From: DATEOR01 sp963766725
GTDB taxonomy: Bacteria > Actinomycetota > Thermoleophilia > Gaiellales > Gaiellaceae
Direction: 5' to 3'
NCBI GenBank assembly: GCA_963766725.1
Contig: CAVYBK010000007.1
Coordinates: forward strand, 1-30,335
Length of the DNA: 30,335 nucleotides
Shown: positions 15,076 to 24,284 of the stretch, piece by piece
How the letters are laid out: each line of letters begins with the position of its first letter
Position numbering within the stretch: position 1 is the stretch's first letter
Made by a program: the position numbers and the translations under genes
Notes under the pieces: model-generated
Databases searched by the model: none
Seen by the model: only the letters and a program-made list of their open reading frames with translations
What the model was told of the DNA's origin: nothing

Positions 15076-16040
15076 GAGGCTCGGCGCGGAGGTCACCTTC
15101 GCGTCGAACGCCGATTCGCGGCTGGTGCGCGACGCTGGCTACGAGCTCGACGTCTTCGGCGTCGAGGGCTTTCCGCGGGAGGTAAGCGTGCGCCTGGCGA
15201 AAGCACTCGGCCGCGCGGCTACCGCGGTTCCCGCCTGTGTCCGGATCCTGCGCAGGCGCCGTCCCGACGTCGTCCTCGGCGGAGGCGGCTACGTCGCGGG
15301 GCCAATGGTGCTCGCAGCGGGAAGCATGCGGATCCCCGCCGCACTCTCGGAGGCGGATGCCCACCTCGGGCTGGCGAACCGTCTGGCGGCGCCGTTCGCC
15401 AAGGTCGTGTTCCTCGCCTATCCGGTCGAGGGACACGAGCCGCCGAAGTACCAGGTCGTCGGCCGGCCGATCCCGGCGCGCTCGCAGCCGGGCGACCGGG
15501 TGGAAGCCCGTCGCCGTTTCGAGCTTCCGGAGAAGGGGCCCGTCGTCCTCGTCTTCGGTGGGAGCCAGGGTGCGCAGCGGCTCAACGAAGCTGCGCTCGA
15601 GGCATTCGGCAGCTCCGCCGCGGCCGTGCTGCACCTGGCCGGCGAGCGCGACTATCCCGCGCTCGCGGACCGGGTCGCGCGCCGCGAGTACCGGCTGCTT
15701 CCGTTCACCGACGATTTCGGCGCCGCGCTCGCTGCGGCCGACCTCGTTGTTGCCCGCGCCGGCGGCTCGGTCTGGGAGATCGCCGCGGCCGGACGGCCGG
15801 CGCTGCTCGTCCCGTACCCGCACGCGACCGCCGACCACCAGACCGAGAACGCCCGCTACTTCGAGCGCGGTGGAGGCGCCGTCGTCGTGCCGGAGCCGGA
15901 GCTCGACCTGCGCCGGCAGGTCGAGGAGCTTCTGGCAGACCCGGAGCGCCTGCAGACGGATGGGTGAGGCGATGAAGTCCCTCGCGCGCCCGCATGCCGC
16001 CGACGACATCGCGAAGGAGCTCCTGCGCCTTGCCTCTTAG
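14984..16040 (+). CDS. murG: UDP-N-acetylglucosamine--lipid I GlcNAc transferase MurG, interrupted by a frameshift
   Basis: The frame from ATG 14984 shows KCLIAAGGTAGHVLPALAVAESL (acceptor-side loop), VVLGGGGYVAGPMVLAA, VLVFGGSQGAQRLNEAAL and ARAGGSVWEIAAAGRPALLVPYPHATADHQTENA, all MurG motifs. It ends prematurely at TGA 15965 with DPERLQTDG. The expected MurG end (RMGEAMKSLARPHAADDIAKELLRLAS) is present in the next frame and ends at TAG 16038-16040. Removing one base near 15954-15956 gives an uninterrupted protein of about 351 residues. The gene is essential and single-copy here, so a sequencing error is likelier than a pseudogene. MurG converts lipid I to lipid II at the cytoplasmic membrane face. 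It overlaps ftsW by 92 bp. Confidence 0.9.
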
Positions 16041-17221
16041 CGGCCGGAAGATCTGGCTGGCGGGAATCGGCGGCGCCGGGATGAGCGGCTACGGGATCCT
16101 GGCGAAGGCGTGGGGTGCGGACGTGAGCGGGTGGGACCGGCGCGAGACCCCGTACCTCGAAGGCGTGCGCGCCGCCGGAATCCCGGTGGAGATCTCGGAC
16201 GGCCCGCCCGAGGCTCCGGCCGACGCGGAGGCCTTCGTCTCGACCGCCTTCGCCGGGCGAGTTGAGGGAGCGTCCTCGCGCCGAGCTCGTCGCCGAGCTC
16301 GTCGGCCTCGCGGACTCCATCGTCGTCGCCGGCGCACATGGCAAGACGACGACCACCGCGATGATCGCCTTCGTGCTCGACCGGCTCGGCCGCGACCCGT
16401 CGTTCCTCATCGGCGGTGAGATACCGCAGCTCGGCGGCAACGCGAGGGCCGGGAGCGGCTGGCTCGTCGTCGAGGGAGACGAGTCGGACCGAAGCGTCTT
16501 CGCGCTTCCCGCGACTGTCGCTGTCGTGACGAACGTCGAGCTCGACCACCACACGACCTTCGGCTCGGACGCCGAGCTCGCGGAGGCCTTCGAGACGTGG
16601 GCGGGCGGAATCGAGACCGTGATCTGGGGTCGAGATCTCGAGCCCGTGGACTTCAAGCTGGCCGTGCCGGGCGAGCACAACCGCCTGAACGCCGCCTGCG
16701 CGCTCGCCGCCCTCGAGGCGGTGGACGTGCCTCGCGCCGACGCGGAGCGCGTGCTCGCCGAGTTCACCGGCGCGCACCGCCGCTTCGACCTCGCCGCGGA
16801 GGTGAACGGCATCCGGCTCTACGACGACTACGGCCACCATCCCGCGGAGATCGCGGCGACCCTCGAGACGGCGCGGGCGCTCGTGGACGGCGGCCGCGTG
16901 CTCGCGCTCTTCCAGCCGCACCTCTACTCGCGCACGCTCCACCTCGCCGACGACCTGGCCGAAGCGCTGGCGCGCGCCGACATCGCCTGTGTCACCGAGA
17001 TCTATCCCGCCCGCGAGGAGCCCATCTCCGGAGTGACGGGCAAGCTCGTGGTCGACCGGCTCTCCGAGGTCAGGCCGGGCATGCGCGTCGGCTGGGCGCC
17101 GGAGCTTCGCGACGCCGCGGCGCTCATCGCTTCGTTCGCCCGGCCGGGCGACCTCGTGCTCACGATCGGGGCGGGCGACGTCGACTCCGCGCTTCCGCTC
17201 ATCGAGGAACGGCTGCGATGA
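16030..17221 (+). CDS. murC: UDP-N-acetylmuramate--L-alanine ligase MurC, interrupted by a frameshift
   Basis: The N-terminal part starts at TTG 16030 (with GGAG about 10 bases upstream): KIWLAGIGGAGMSGYGILAKAWGADVSGWDRRETPYLE, the MurC nucleotide-sugar-binding domain. It reads to VSTAFAG near 16257. The rest continues in the next frame from about 16259: PRAELVAELVGLADSIVVAGAHGKTTTTAMI (ATP loop), EGDESDRSVFALPATVAVVTNVELDHH, PGEHNRLNAACALAALEA and YDDYGHHPAEIAATLETAR. At the junction the usual NPE(L)..A...GIPV stretch is shortened by several residues, so a small deletion accompanies the frame change. The whole is about 397 codons, short for MurC. It adds L-alanine to UDP-MurNAc. The stop overlaps the murB ATG. 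Confidence 0.88.
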
Positions 17222-18099
17222 ACCTTCACGAAGGCGTGCCGCTCTCGAAGTACACGACCCTCGGCACCGGCGGGCCTGCCCACCGGCTCGGCAACCCTGG
17301 AACGGTGGACGAGCTCGTGGGGATGCTGGCCCGGGCGCGCGAGGAGGAGCTTCCGGTGGCCGCGGTCGGGCTCGGATCGAACCTTCTCGCGGCCGACGAC
17401 GGCTATCCGGGGCTTGTCGTGAAGCTCGGCGGCGAGCTTGCGTCCGCGCACGTCGAGGCGGGCCTGCTGCTCGCCGGGGCCGGTGCGCCTCTCGCCGTCT
17501 GCCTCCATCGCGCCCGCGCTGCGAATCTGGGCGGCCTCGAGTTCGTGTGCGCCATCCCGGGCACCGTCGGCGGCGGCGTGAAGATGAACGCGGGAGCCTA
17601 CGGCGGCGACATCGCGTCGATCCTCGTGCGCGCGCAGGTGGCGGACGCCGACGGCGCGGCATGGCGCTCACCCGAGGAGCTCGGCCTCAGCTACCGGCGC
17701 TCGGCGCTCGAGCCGGGCCAGGTCGTCGCGGCAGCCGAGTTCCAGGGCGTGACGAGGCCGGAAGCGGAGATCAAGGAAATCGTCGCCGGGATGCAGAAGC
17801 AGCGGAAGGACGCACAGCCCACGAACAAGCGCACCTTCGGCAGCGTGTTCAAGAACCCGGAGCACGAGCTGACCGCGGGGCGGATGCTCGAGGCGTGCGG
17901 CCTGCGCGGGTTCCGAATCGGCGGCGCGCAGATCTCGCCCAAGCACGCGAACTTCATCGAGAACGCAGGCGAGGCGAGGTCAGCGGACGCCGTGGCGCTG
18001 ATCGCCGAAGCACGGCGGCGGGCCCGCGAGCAGTACGGCGTCACTCTCGAGCCCGAGGTGCAACTCCTCGGCGCGATCGAGATCCCGCCCGTCGGGTAG
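17218..18099 (+). CDS. murB: UDP-N-acetylenolpyruvoylglucosamine reductase MurB
   Basis: 293 residues, an NADPH- and FAD-dependent reductase that forms UDP-MurNAc. FAD-binding motifs are YTTLGTGGPAHRLG, AAVGLGSNLLAADDGYPGLVVKL, GLEFVCAIPGTVGGGVKMNAGAYGGDI and YRRSAL. The catalytic serine lies in GSVFKNP and the glutamate in LEPEVQLLG. Those, with QRKDAQPTNKRTFGSVFKNP and AQISPKHANFIEN, make the identity clear. The ATG at 17218 overlaps the murC stop (ATGA). The gene lies between murC and ftsQ. Confidence 0.95.
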   Translation: MNLHEGVPLSKYTTLGTGGPAHRLGNPGTVDELVGMLARAREEELPVAAVGLGSNLLAADDGYPGLVVKLGGELASAHVEAGLLLAGAGAPLAVCLHRARAANLGGLEFVCAIPGTVGGGVKMNAGAYGGDIASILVRAQVADADGAAWRSPEELGLSYRRSALEPGQVVAAAEFQGVTRPEAEIKEIVAGMQKQRKDAQPTNKRTFGSVFKNPEHELTAGRMLEACGLRGFRIGGAQISPKHANFIENAGEARSADAVALIAEARRRAREQYGVTLEPEVQLLGAIEIPPVG

Positions 18100-18149
18100 G
18101 ACGGCACGCCGCGGCGCCGAATTGTCGGGTATGGCCCGGCAACCGGCTC

Positions 18150-18929
18150 TTGCACTCGCGCGCCCACGCAGCGTTCCCGCGCTCAGCGGGGCCGTGGCGC
18201 CGTGCTGTGCTGGTCGGCGCCTGCGTCGTCGCGCTGCTCGGGCTCCTTTACCTCGGAGCCCGGGAGACGCCAGTGTTCGCGCTTCGAACCGTCGAGGTCG
18301 AAGGCGTGCCCGCAAACGTGCGCCGGGCGATCCTGGAGTCCCTCGAGGAGACGCGCGGGACAAGCCTCGTCTCACTCGACGGCGACGCGGTCGTCCGCCG
18401 CCTGGAGGCGCTCCCCTCGGTGCAGTCGGTCACCTACGACCGCGCATTCCCGCACACGCTCCGCCTCGTGGTCGTGACGGAGGAGCCGGTGGCTGTCGTG
18501 AAGCAGGCCTCGAACCTCTGGATCGTCTCCGCGCGCGGACGCGTCATCGGCCCGACGAGCGCCGCCGAGGCGCCGGACCTTCCACGCCTGCGCTACCTCC
18601 CCGAGGCTCCGCTCGTTGCCGGCGAGTTCGTCGCCGACGAGGGGACGAAGACCGTCCTCGCAGCACTTTCCGAGGCCCCGAAGCGAATGCGGCTCCCGAT
18701 CCACTCGGCGAGTCTCGCAGACGGCGAGCTGACCTTCGTCCTCGCCGGCGAGGGGGAGACGCGTCCGTTGCTGCTCCTGGGCGAGCCCGTCGACGTGGGG
18801 ACGAAACTGCGCGTTGCGGCACTGGTTCTGCGGAAGCTCGGCTACGAGGAACGGGACGCTCTCGCGTATCTCGACGTCACGTTGCCAGATCGACCAGTCG
18901 CTTCCACCAACCCTCTAGTCTCAGGTTGA
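18150..18929 (+). CDS. ftsQ: Cell division protein FtsQ
   Basis: About 259 residues from a TTG at 18150. A short basic cytoplasmic N-terminus and a membrane segment at about 24-41 (VLVGACVVALLGLLYLG) are followed by a POTRA domain: FALRTVEVEGVPANVRRAILESLEET then VVRRLEALPSVQSVTYDRAFPHTLRLVVVTEEPVAVVKQ. Then comes the FtsQ beta domain (NLWIVSARGRVIGP, LPRLRYLP). FtsQ scaffolds FtsL and FtsB at the divisome. There is no ATG or good ribosome site in frame. An ATG at 18131 in another frame would need a frameshift near 18190. The third codon positions of the chosen frame are more GC-rich, which favours the TTG. The start is uncertain but the body is secure. Confidence 0.88.
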   Translation: MHSRAHAAFPRSAGPWRRAVLVGACVVALLGLLYLGARETPVFALRTVEVEGVPANVRRAILESLEETRGTSLVSLDGDAVVRRLEALPSVQSVTYDRAFPHTLRLVVVTEEPVAVVKQASNLWIVSARGRVIGPTSAAEAPDLPRLRYLPEAPLVAGEFVADEGTKTVLAALSEAPKRMRLPIHSASLADGELTFVLAGEGETRPLLLLGEPVDVGTKLRVAALVLRKLGYEERDALAYLDVTLPDRPVASTNPLVSG

Positions 18930-18968
18930 GGGTTAGGGTATAACGGCTTCTTCCCTGCAAATACCGGT

Positions 18969-18997
18969 TTGACATACCTCGAAAGCGGACGTACTCT
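18969..18997 (+). promoter_or_regulatory. Predicted ftsZ promoter
   Basis: A perfect TTGACA at 18969-18974 is followed by a 17-bp spacer and TACTCT at 18992-18997 (weaker -10). It lies in the 116-bp gap between ftsQ and ftsZ, which is the clearest non-coding gap inside the cluster. It would allow ftsZ to be expressed independently of the upstream dcw transcript. A TATAAC at 18939-18944 was also seen but has no matching -35. Confidence 0.6.
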
Positions 18998-19006
18998 CAG
19001 GCGCAC

Positions 19007-19024
19007 GCTCAAGATGAGCTTGAG
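19007..19024 (+). promoter_or_regulatory. Inverted repeat in the ftsZ leader
   Basis: CTCAAG at 19008-19013 and CTTGAG at 19019-19024 flank ATGAG. An overlapping shorter repeat GCTCA-aga-TGAGC spans 19007-19019. It lies between the predicted promoter and the purine-rich ribosome-binding region at 19025-19042. It could be a protein-binding site or a small RNA hairpin in the leader. No known operator matches it to my knowledge. Confidence 0.4.
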
Positions 19025-19045
19025 GAACGAGGAGAGGAACCAAAG

Positions 19046-20119
19046 GTGAGAGACCAGTCCGGGAGCTATCTCGCCGTCATCAAGGTCGTCGGTGCCGGCG
19101 GCGGCGGAACGAACGCCGTAAACAGGATGATCGAGGCGGGTTTGCGCGGTTGCGAGTTCGTCGCCGTGAACACCGACGCGCAGGCGCTGCTCATGTCGGA
19201 GGCCGAGCAGAAGCTCCACATCGGCACCCACCGCACGCGCGGGCTCGGGGCCGGGGCCGATCCCGAGGTCGGCGAGGAAGCTGCGCTCGAGTCGAAGGAC
19301 GAGATCAAGGAAGCGCTCAAGGGCGCGGACATGGTCTTCATCACCGCGGGCGAGGGCGGCGGCACCGGAACGGGTGCGGCGCCGGTCATCGCGGAGATCG
19401 CCAACGAGGATCTGAAGGCGCTGACGGTCGGCGTCGTCACGCGGCCGTTCAACTTCGAGGGCCGCAAGCGCGCCGAGCAGGCTCAGAACGGAATCGCCAA
19501 GCTCCGCGAGAAGGTCGACACGCTGATCATCATCCCGAACGACCGGCTGCTGCAGGTCGTCGAGAAGAGGACATCGGTCGTCGAGGCGTTCCGGATGGCC
19601 GACGAGGTCCTCCGCCAGGGCGTGCAGGGCATCACCGACCTCATCACGGTGCCCGGGCTCGTCAACCTCGACTTCGCGGACGTGCGAACGATCATGACCG
19701 ACGCCGGCTCGGCCCTCATGGGCATCGGCGAGGCGGAGGGCGAGAACCGTGCGGCCGAGGCAGCGCGCGCGGCCGTGTCGTCTCCGCTCCTCGAGGCCTC
19801 GGTCGAGGGCGCGACCGGCATCCTGCTCAACATCACGGGCGGATCCGATCTCGGCCTCTTCGAGGTGAACGAGGCCGCCGAGGTCGTGACGGGCGCGGCC
19901 GACCTGAACGCGAACGTCATCTTCGGCGCCGTGATCGACGAGGGCATGCACGGGAAGGTGCGCGTCACCGTGATCGCGACGGGTTTCGACCGGGCGCTTC
20001 GCCGTGACCGGCGCGAGCGCGAGGACCTCGAGCTCGACCGCGAGCGGGAGCCCGTGAGCGGTGGCTTCGACGTCCCCGCGGACGTGCTCGAAGTGCCGTC
20101 CTTCCTGCGCCGCCGATAG
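19046..20119 (+). CDS. ftsZ: Cell division protein FtsZ
   Basis: 357 residues. The tubulin-type GTPase domain has VVGAGGGGTNAVNRMI, AVNTDAQAL, the signature GEGGGTGTGAAP (GGGTGTG at 104-110), IPNDRLL, and the synergy loop with NLDFADVRTIMTDAGSALMGIG. A short charged linker (RRDRREREDLELDRERE) leads to a conserved C-terminal tail, DVLEVPSFLRRR, used by partners such as SepF. FtsZ polymerises at mid-cell to form the division ring. GTG at 19046 is preceded by a GGAG-rich region. No sepF, divIVA or ylm-type genes follow; tryptophanase does instead, 24 bp later. Confidence 0.97.
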   Translation: MRDQSGSYLAVIKVVGAGGGGTNAVNRMIEAGLRGCEFVAVNTDAQALLMSEAEQKLHIGTHRTRGLGAGADPEVGEEAALESKDEIKEALKGADMVFITAGEGGGTGTGAAPVIAEIANEDLKALTVGVVTRPFNFEGRKRAEQAQNGIAKLREKVDTLIIIPNDRLLQVVEKRTSVVEAFRMADEVLRQGVQGITDLITVPGLVNLDFADVRTIMTDAGSALMGIGEAEGENRAAEAARAAVSSPLLEASVEGATGILLNITGGSDLGLFEVNEAAEVVTGAADLNANVIFGAVIDEGMHGKVRVTVIATGFDRALRRDRREREDLELDREREPVSGGFDVPADVLEVPSFLRRR

Positions 20120-20143
20120 CACCTGCCATACGCTCGGCGGTGG

Positions 20144-21521
20144 ATGCGACCGCCCCGCGAACCGTTTCGGATCAAGATGGTCGAGCCCATCCGCTCGACC
20201 ACGCGCGCCGAGCGTGAGCGCGCGCTCGACGCGGCGGGGTGGAACGTCTTCCAGCTCGCCGCAGCGGACGTCGAGCTCGACCTCCTGACCGACTCGGGCA
20301 CCGGCGCCATGAGCCAGGCGCAGTGGGCAGCCCTCATCCAGGGGGACGAGTCCTACGCCGGCTCGCGAAGCTTCGACCGCTTCCGCGAAGCGGTGAACGA
20401 CGTCCTCGGTTTCCCGCTCGTCGTCCCCGCGCATCAGGGCCGCGGAGCCGAGAGCGTCTTCTTCGGCGCGGTGATCGACCCCGGCGAGATCGTCCCGTCC
20501 AACGCGCACTTCGACACGACGCGCGCGCACATCGAAGTGAGGGAGGGCATCGCGCTCGACCTGCCCGTCGCCGCTGCCCTCGACCCGGATCTCGATGTCC
20601 CGTTCAAGGGCGACATGGACACCGACGCGCTCGCGGACCTGCTTGCCGGTGAGGACGGCGAGCGCGTCTCGATCGTGATGCTGACGCTGACGAACAACGC
20701 GGGCGGCGGCCAGCCGGTCTCCATGGCCAACATCCGCGAGGTCGCCCGGCTCGCGCGGGAGCATTCGAAGAAGCTCGTGCTCGACATCGCGCGCTTCGCC
20801 GAGAACGCCTGGTTCATCCGCGAGCTCGAGGAGGGGTACGCGAGACACGTCGCTGCCGGACGTCGTCCGCGAAATGCTCTCCGAGGCGGATGGCGTCCTC
20901 ATGAGCGCGAAGAAGGACGCGATCGCGAACATCGGCGGCTTCGTCGCCATCCGCGAGGACGAGGTCTTCTTCAAGCGGCTCCAGGACCGCGGGATCGTCT
21001 TCGAGGGGTTCCCCACCTACGGCGGCCTGGCCGGACGCGACCTCGAGGCGATCGCGGTCGGGCTCAGGGAGGTTCTCGGCGAGGACTACCTCCGCCACCG
21101 AATCGAGCAGGTCGCTTACCTCGGCGCGGTGCTCGAGGAGCAGGGTGCCGCGATCCTCAAGCCGGTCGGCGGGCACGCCGTCTATCTCAACGCGGGCCGG
21201 ATGCTTCCGGAGATTCCAGCGGCCCAGTTCCCCGCCCAGGCGCTCACATGCGCGCTCTACCTCGCCGGCGGCGTGCGCGGGGTCGAGATCGGCTCGGTCA
21301 TGGCCGGGCGCGACCCGCTGAGCGGGGAGAACCGCGTGCCTCCGCTCGAGCTCGTGCGCCTCGCCGTCCCGCGGCGGGTCTACAGCTCCCGCCAGCTCGA
21401 GCAGGCGGGGGACGCGGCTGCCGTGGTGGTCGCGGACCCGGGCTCGGTGCGCGGCCTCGAGATGACCTCCGAGGCGCCCGTGCTGCGCCACTTCACGGCG
21501 CGCTTCAGGCCGGTCGGTTAG
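20144..21521 (+). CDS. tnaA: Tryptophanase (tryptophan indole-lyase), interrupted by a frameshift
   Basis: The frame from ATG 20144 matches TnaA from its N-terminus: EPFRIKMVEPIRSTTRAERE, DLLTDSGTGAMS, SRSFDRFREAV, PAHQGRGAES, TNNAGGGQPVSMANI and DIARFAENAWFI. Near 20843 one extra base shifts the frame. The remainder (MLSEADGVLMSAKKDAIANIGGF with the PLP lysine, EGFPTYGGLAGRDLEAIAVGL, ending VLRHFTARFRPVG) continues to TAG 21519. Corrected length is about 458 residues, close to E. coli TnaA. Asp in HFDTT, Ile in VEIGS and His in LRHFTA are tryptophanase-type; tyrosine phenol-lyases carry Thr, Arg and Phe there. It cleaves L-tryptophan to indole, pyruvate and ammonia. gcvT starts 17 bp downstream. 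Confidence 0.9.
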
Positions 21522-21538
21522 CGGTAGGATCCGCTCCG

Positions 21539-22564
21539 GTGCAGACGCTCCGGCGCACGCCTCTGTACGAGCGCCACGCCGCTCTCGGCGCGCGCCTCGT
21601 CCCGTTTGCCGGCTGGGAGATGCCGGTGCAGTACACGTCCATCGTGGGCGAGCACCGCGCGGTGCGGACGTCTGCAGGTGTGTTCGACGTCTCGCACATG
21701 GGACAGCTGCAGATCTCGGGGGACGGCGCCCACGACTATCTGCAGGCGCGGCTCTCCAACGACCTCGACAAGGCGGGAGACGGCGACGCGCAGTACACGC
21801 TGCTCACCAACGACCTGGGCGGGATCGTCGACGACCTCATCGCCTATCGGCGCGGCACCGACGACTACCTCCTCGTCGTGAACGCCTCGAATGTCGAACC
21901 CGATCACGCCGCTCTCTCCGAGACCGAGGACGTCTCCGCGGAGTGGGCGCTTCTCGCGGTCCAGGGGCCCGAGGCTCTGCCGCGGCTCGGCATCGATGTG
22001 GCGCCGTTCACCTTCCGCGAGGGTGACGTCCTCGGAGTGCGCTGCCTCATCGCCGGCACCGGCTACACCGGGGAGCGCGGCTGTGAGCTCGGCTGCGCGC
22101 CCGACGACGCAGTCGCGCTCTGGGACGCGATCCTCGACGCAGGCATCGTCCCCTGCGGCCTCGGCGCGCGCGACACCCTTCGCCTCGAGGTCTGCTACCC
22201 GCTGCACGGAAACGACATCTCGCCCGAGCGGACGCCCATCGAAGCCGGCCTCGGCTGGGCCTGTGCACTCGACAAGGAGTTCACCGGCGTCGAGGTGCTG
22301 CGCCGTCAAAAGGAGGAGGGCACCCCCGAGAAGCTCGTCGCCTTCGTCATGGACGACAAAGGAATCCCACGGCAGGGCATGGCGATCGAGGAGGGCGGGA
22401 CGGTCACGTCGGGCTCGCTCTCGCCGATGCTCGACCAGGGCGTCGGGCTCGCGTACGTCGACGCCGCGCGTGCCGCCCCCGAGACGACGATGACCGTCGA
22501 CCTCCGCGGGAGGCCTCGCGCTGCTCATATCGTGAAGAAGCCGATCTACAAACGGGAGGAGTAA
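21539..22564 (+). CDS. gcvT: Glycine cleavage system T protein (aminomethyltransferase)
   Basis: 341 residues beginning LRRTPLYERHAALGARLVPFAGWEMPVQYTSIVGEHRAVRTSAGVFDVSHMGQL, a typical GcvT start. GTGYTGERGCEL, GLGARDTLRLEVCYPLHGNDI and GSLSPMLDQGVGLAYVD follow. It releases ammonia from the aminomethyl group on GcvH and forms 5,10-methylenetetrahydrofolate. GTG at 21539. No glycine-riboswitch-like leader is possible in the 17-bp gap after tnaA, so the gene is probably read through from upstream. It is followed immediately by gcvH. Confidence 0.96.
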   Translation: MQTLRRTPLYERHAALGARLVPFAGWEMPVQYTSIVGEHRAVRTSAGVFDVSHMGQLQISGDGAHDYLQARLSNDLDKAGDGDAQYTLLTNDLGGIVDDLIAYRRGTDDYLLVVNASNVEPDHAALSETEDVSAEWALLAVQGPEALPRLGIDVAPFTFREGDVLGVRCLIAGTGYTGERGCELGCAPDDAVALWDAILDAGIVPCGLGARDTLRLEVCYPLHGNDISPERTPIEAGLGWACALDKEFTGVEVLRRQKEEGTPEKLVAFVMDDKGIPRQGMAIEEGGTVTSGSLSPMLDQGVGLAYVDAARAAPETTMTVDLRGRPRAAHIVKKPIYKREE

Positions 22565-22960
22565 TTGGCTGCCGACGAGTCGTATCCGGAAAACCTCAGG
22601 TACCACCGCGAGCACGACTGGGCGCGCGTCGACGGCGACACGGCCGTCGTCGGCATCACGTGGTATGCGCAGGACGCCCTCGGCGAGCTCGTCCACTTCG
22701 AGCCGCCCGCGGAGGGCGCCTCGGTCGCGGCGGACGAGAGCTACGGCGAGGTCGAGTCCGTCAAGGCGGTCTCCGACCTCATCTCGCCGCTCACCGGCGA
22801 GGTGACCGAGGTGAACCAGATGGTGCTGGAGGAGCCGGAGAAGGTGAACGACGACCCGTACGGCGACGGGTGGCTGATCAAGATCCGGCTCAGCGATCCG
22901 GGCGAGGCCGACGGGCTCCTCGACGTGGCGGCGTACAGGGCCCTTCTCGAAGAGCAGTAG
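22565..22960 (+). CDS. gcvH: Glycine cleavage system H protein (lipoyl carrier)
   Basis: 131 residues. It shows the H-protein pattern YHREHDWARVDGDTAVVGITWYAQDALGELVHFEPP, then GEVESVKAVSDLISPLTGEVTEVN with Lys67 as the lipoylation site, and NDDPYGDGWLIKIR. It shuttles the aminomethyl group between the P and T proteins. The TTG start at 22565 directly follows the gcvT stop and has a very strong GGGAGGAG at 22555-22562, which decides the start. The stop is 1 base before gcvPA. Confidence 0.96.
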   Translation: MAADESYPENLRYHREHDWARVDGDTAVVGITWYAQDALGELVHFEPPAEGASVAADESYGEVESVKAVSDLISPLTGEVTEVNQMVLEEPEKVNDDPYGDGWLIKIRLSDPGEADGLLDVAAYRALLEEQ

Positions 22961-22961
22961 C

Positions 22962-24280
<1,319 letters not shown>

Positions 24281-24284
<4 letters not shown>

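Noticed and set aside
15237..16040. Separate gene in the second frame over murG
   Set aside because: Only its last 27 codons look like protein, and they are the displaced MurG C-terminus.
18131..18190. ATG start for ftsQ in another frame, needing a frameshift
   Set aside because: A TTG in the correct frame gives a plausible N-terminus with GC-rich third positions and needs no correction. The alternative remains possible.
20105..20145. tnaC-type leader peptide upstream of tnaA
   Set aside because: The gap is 24 bp with no short frame containing tryptophan codons.
21500..21540. Glycine riboswitch upstream of gcvT
   Set aside because: Only 17 bp separate tnaA and gcvT, too short for the aptamer.
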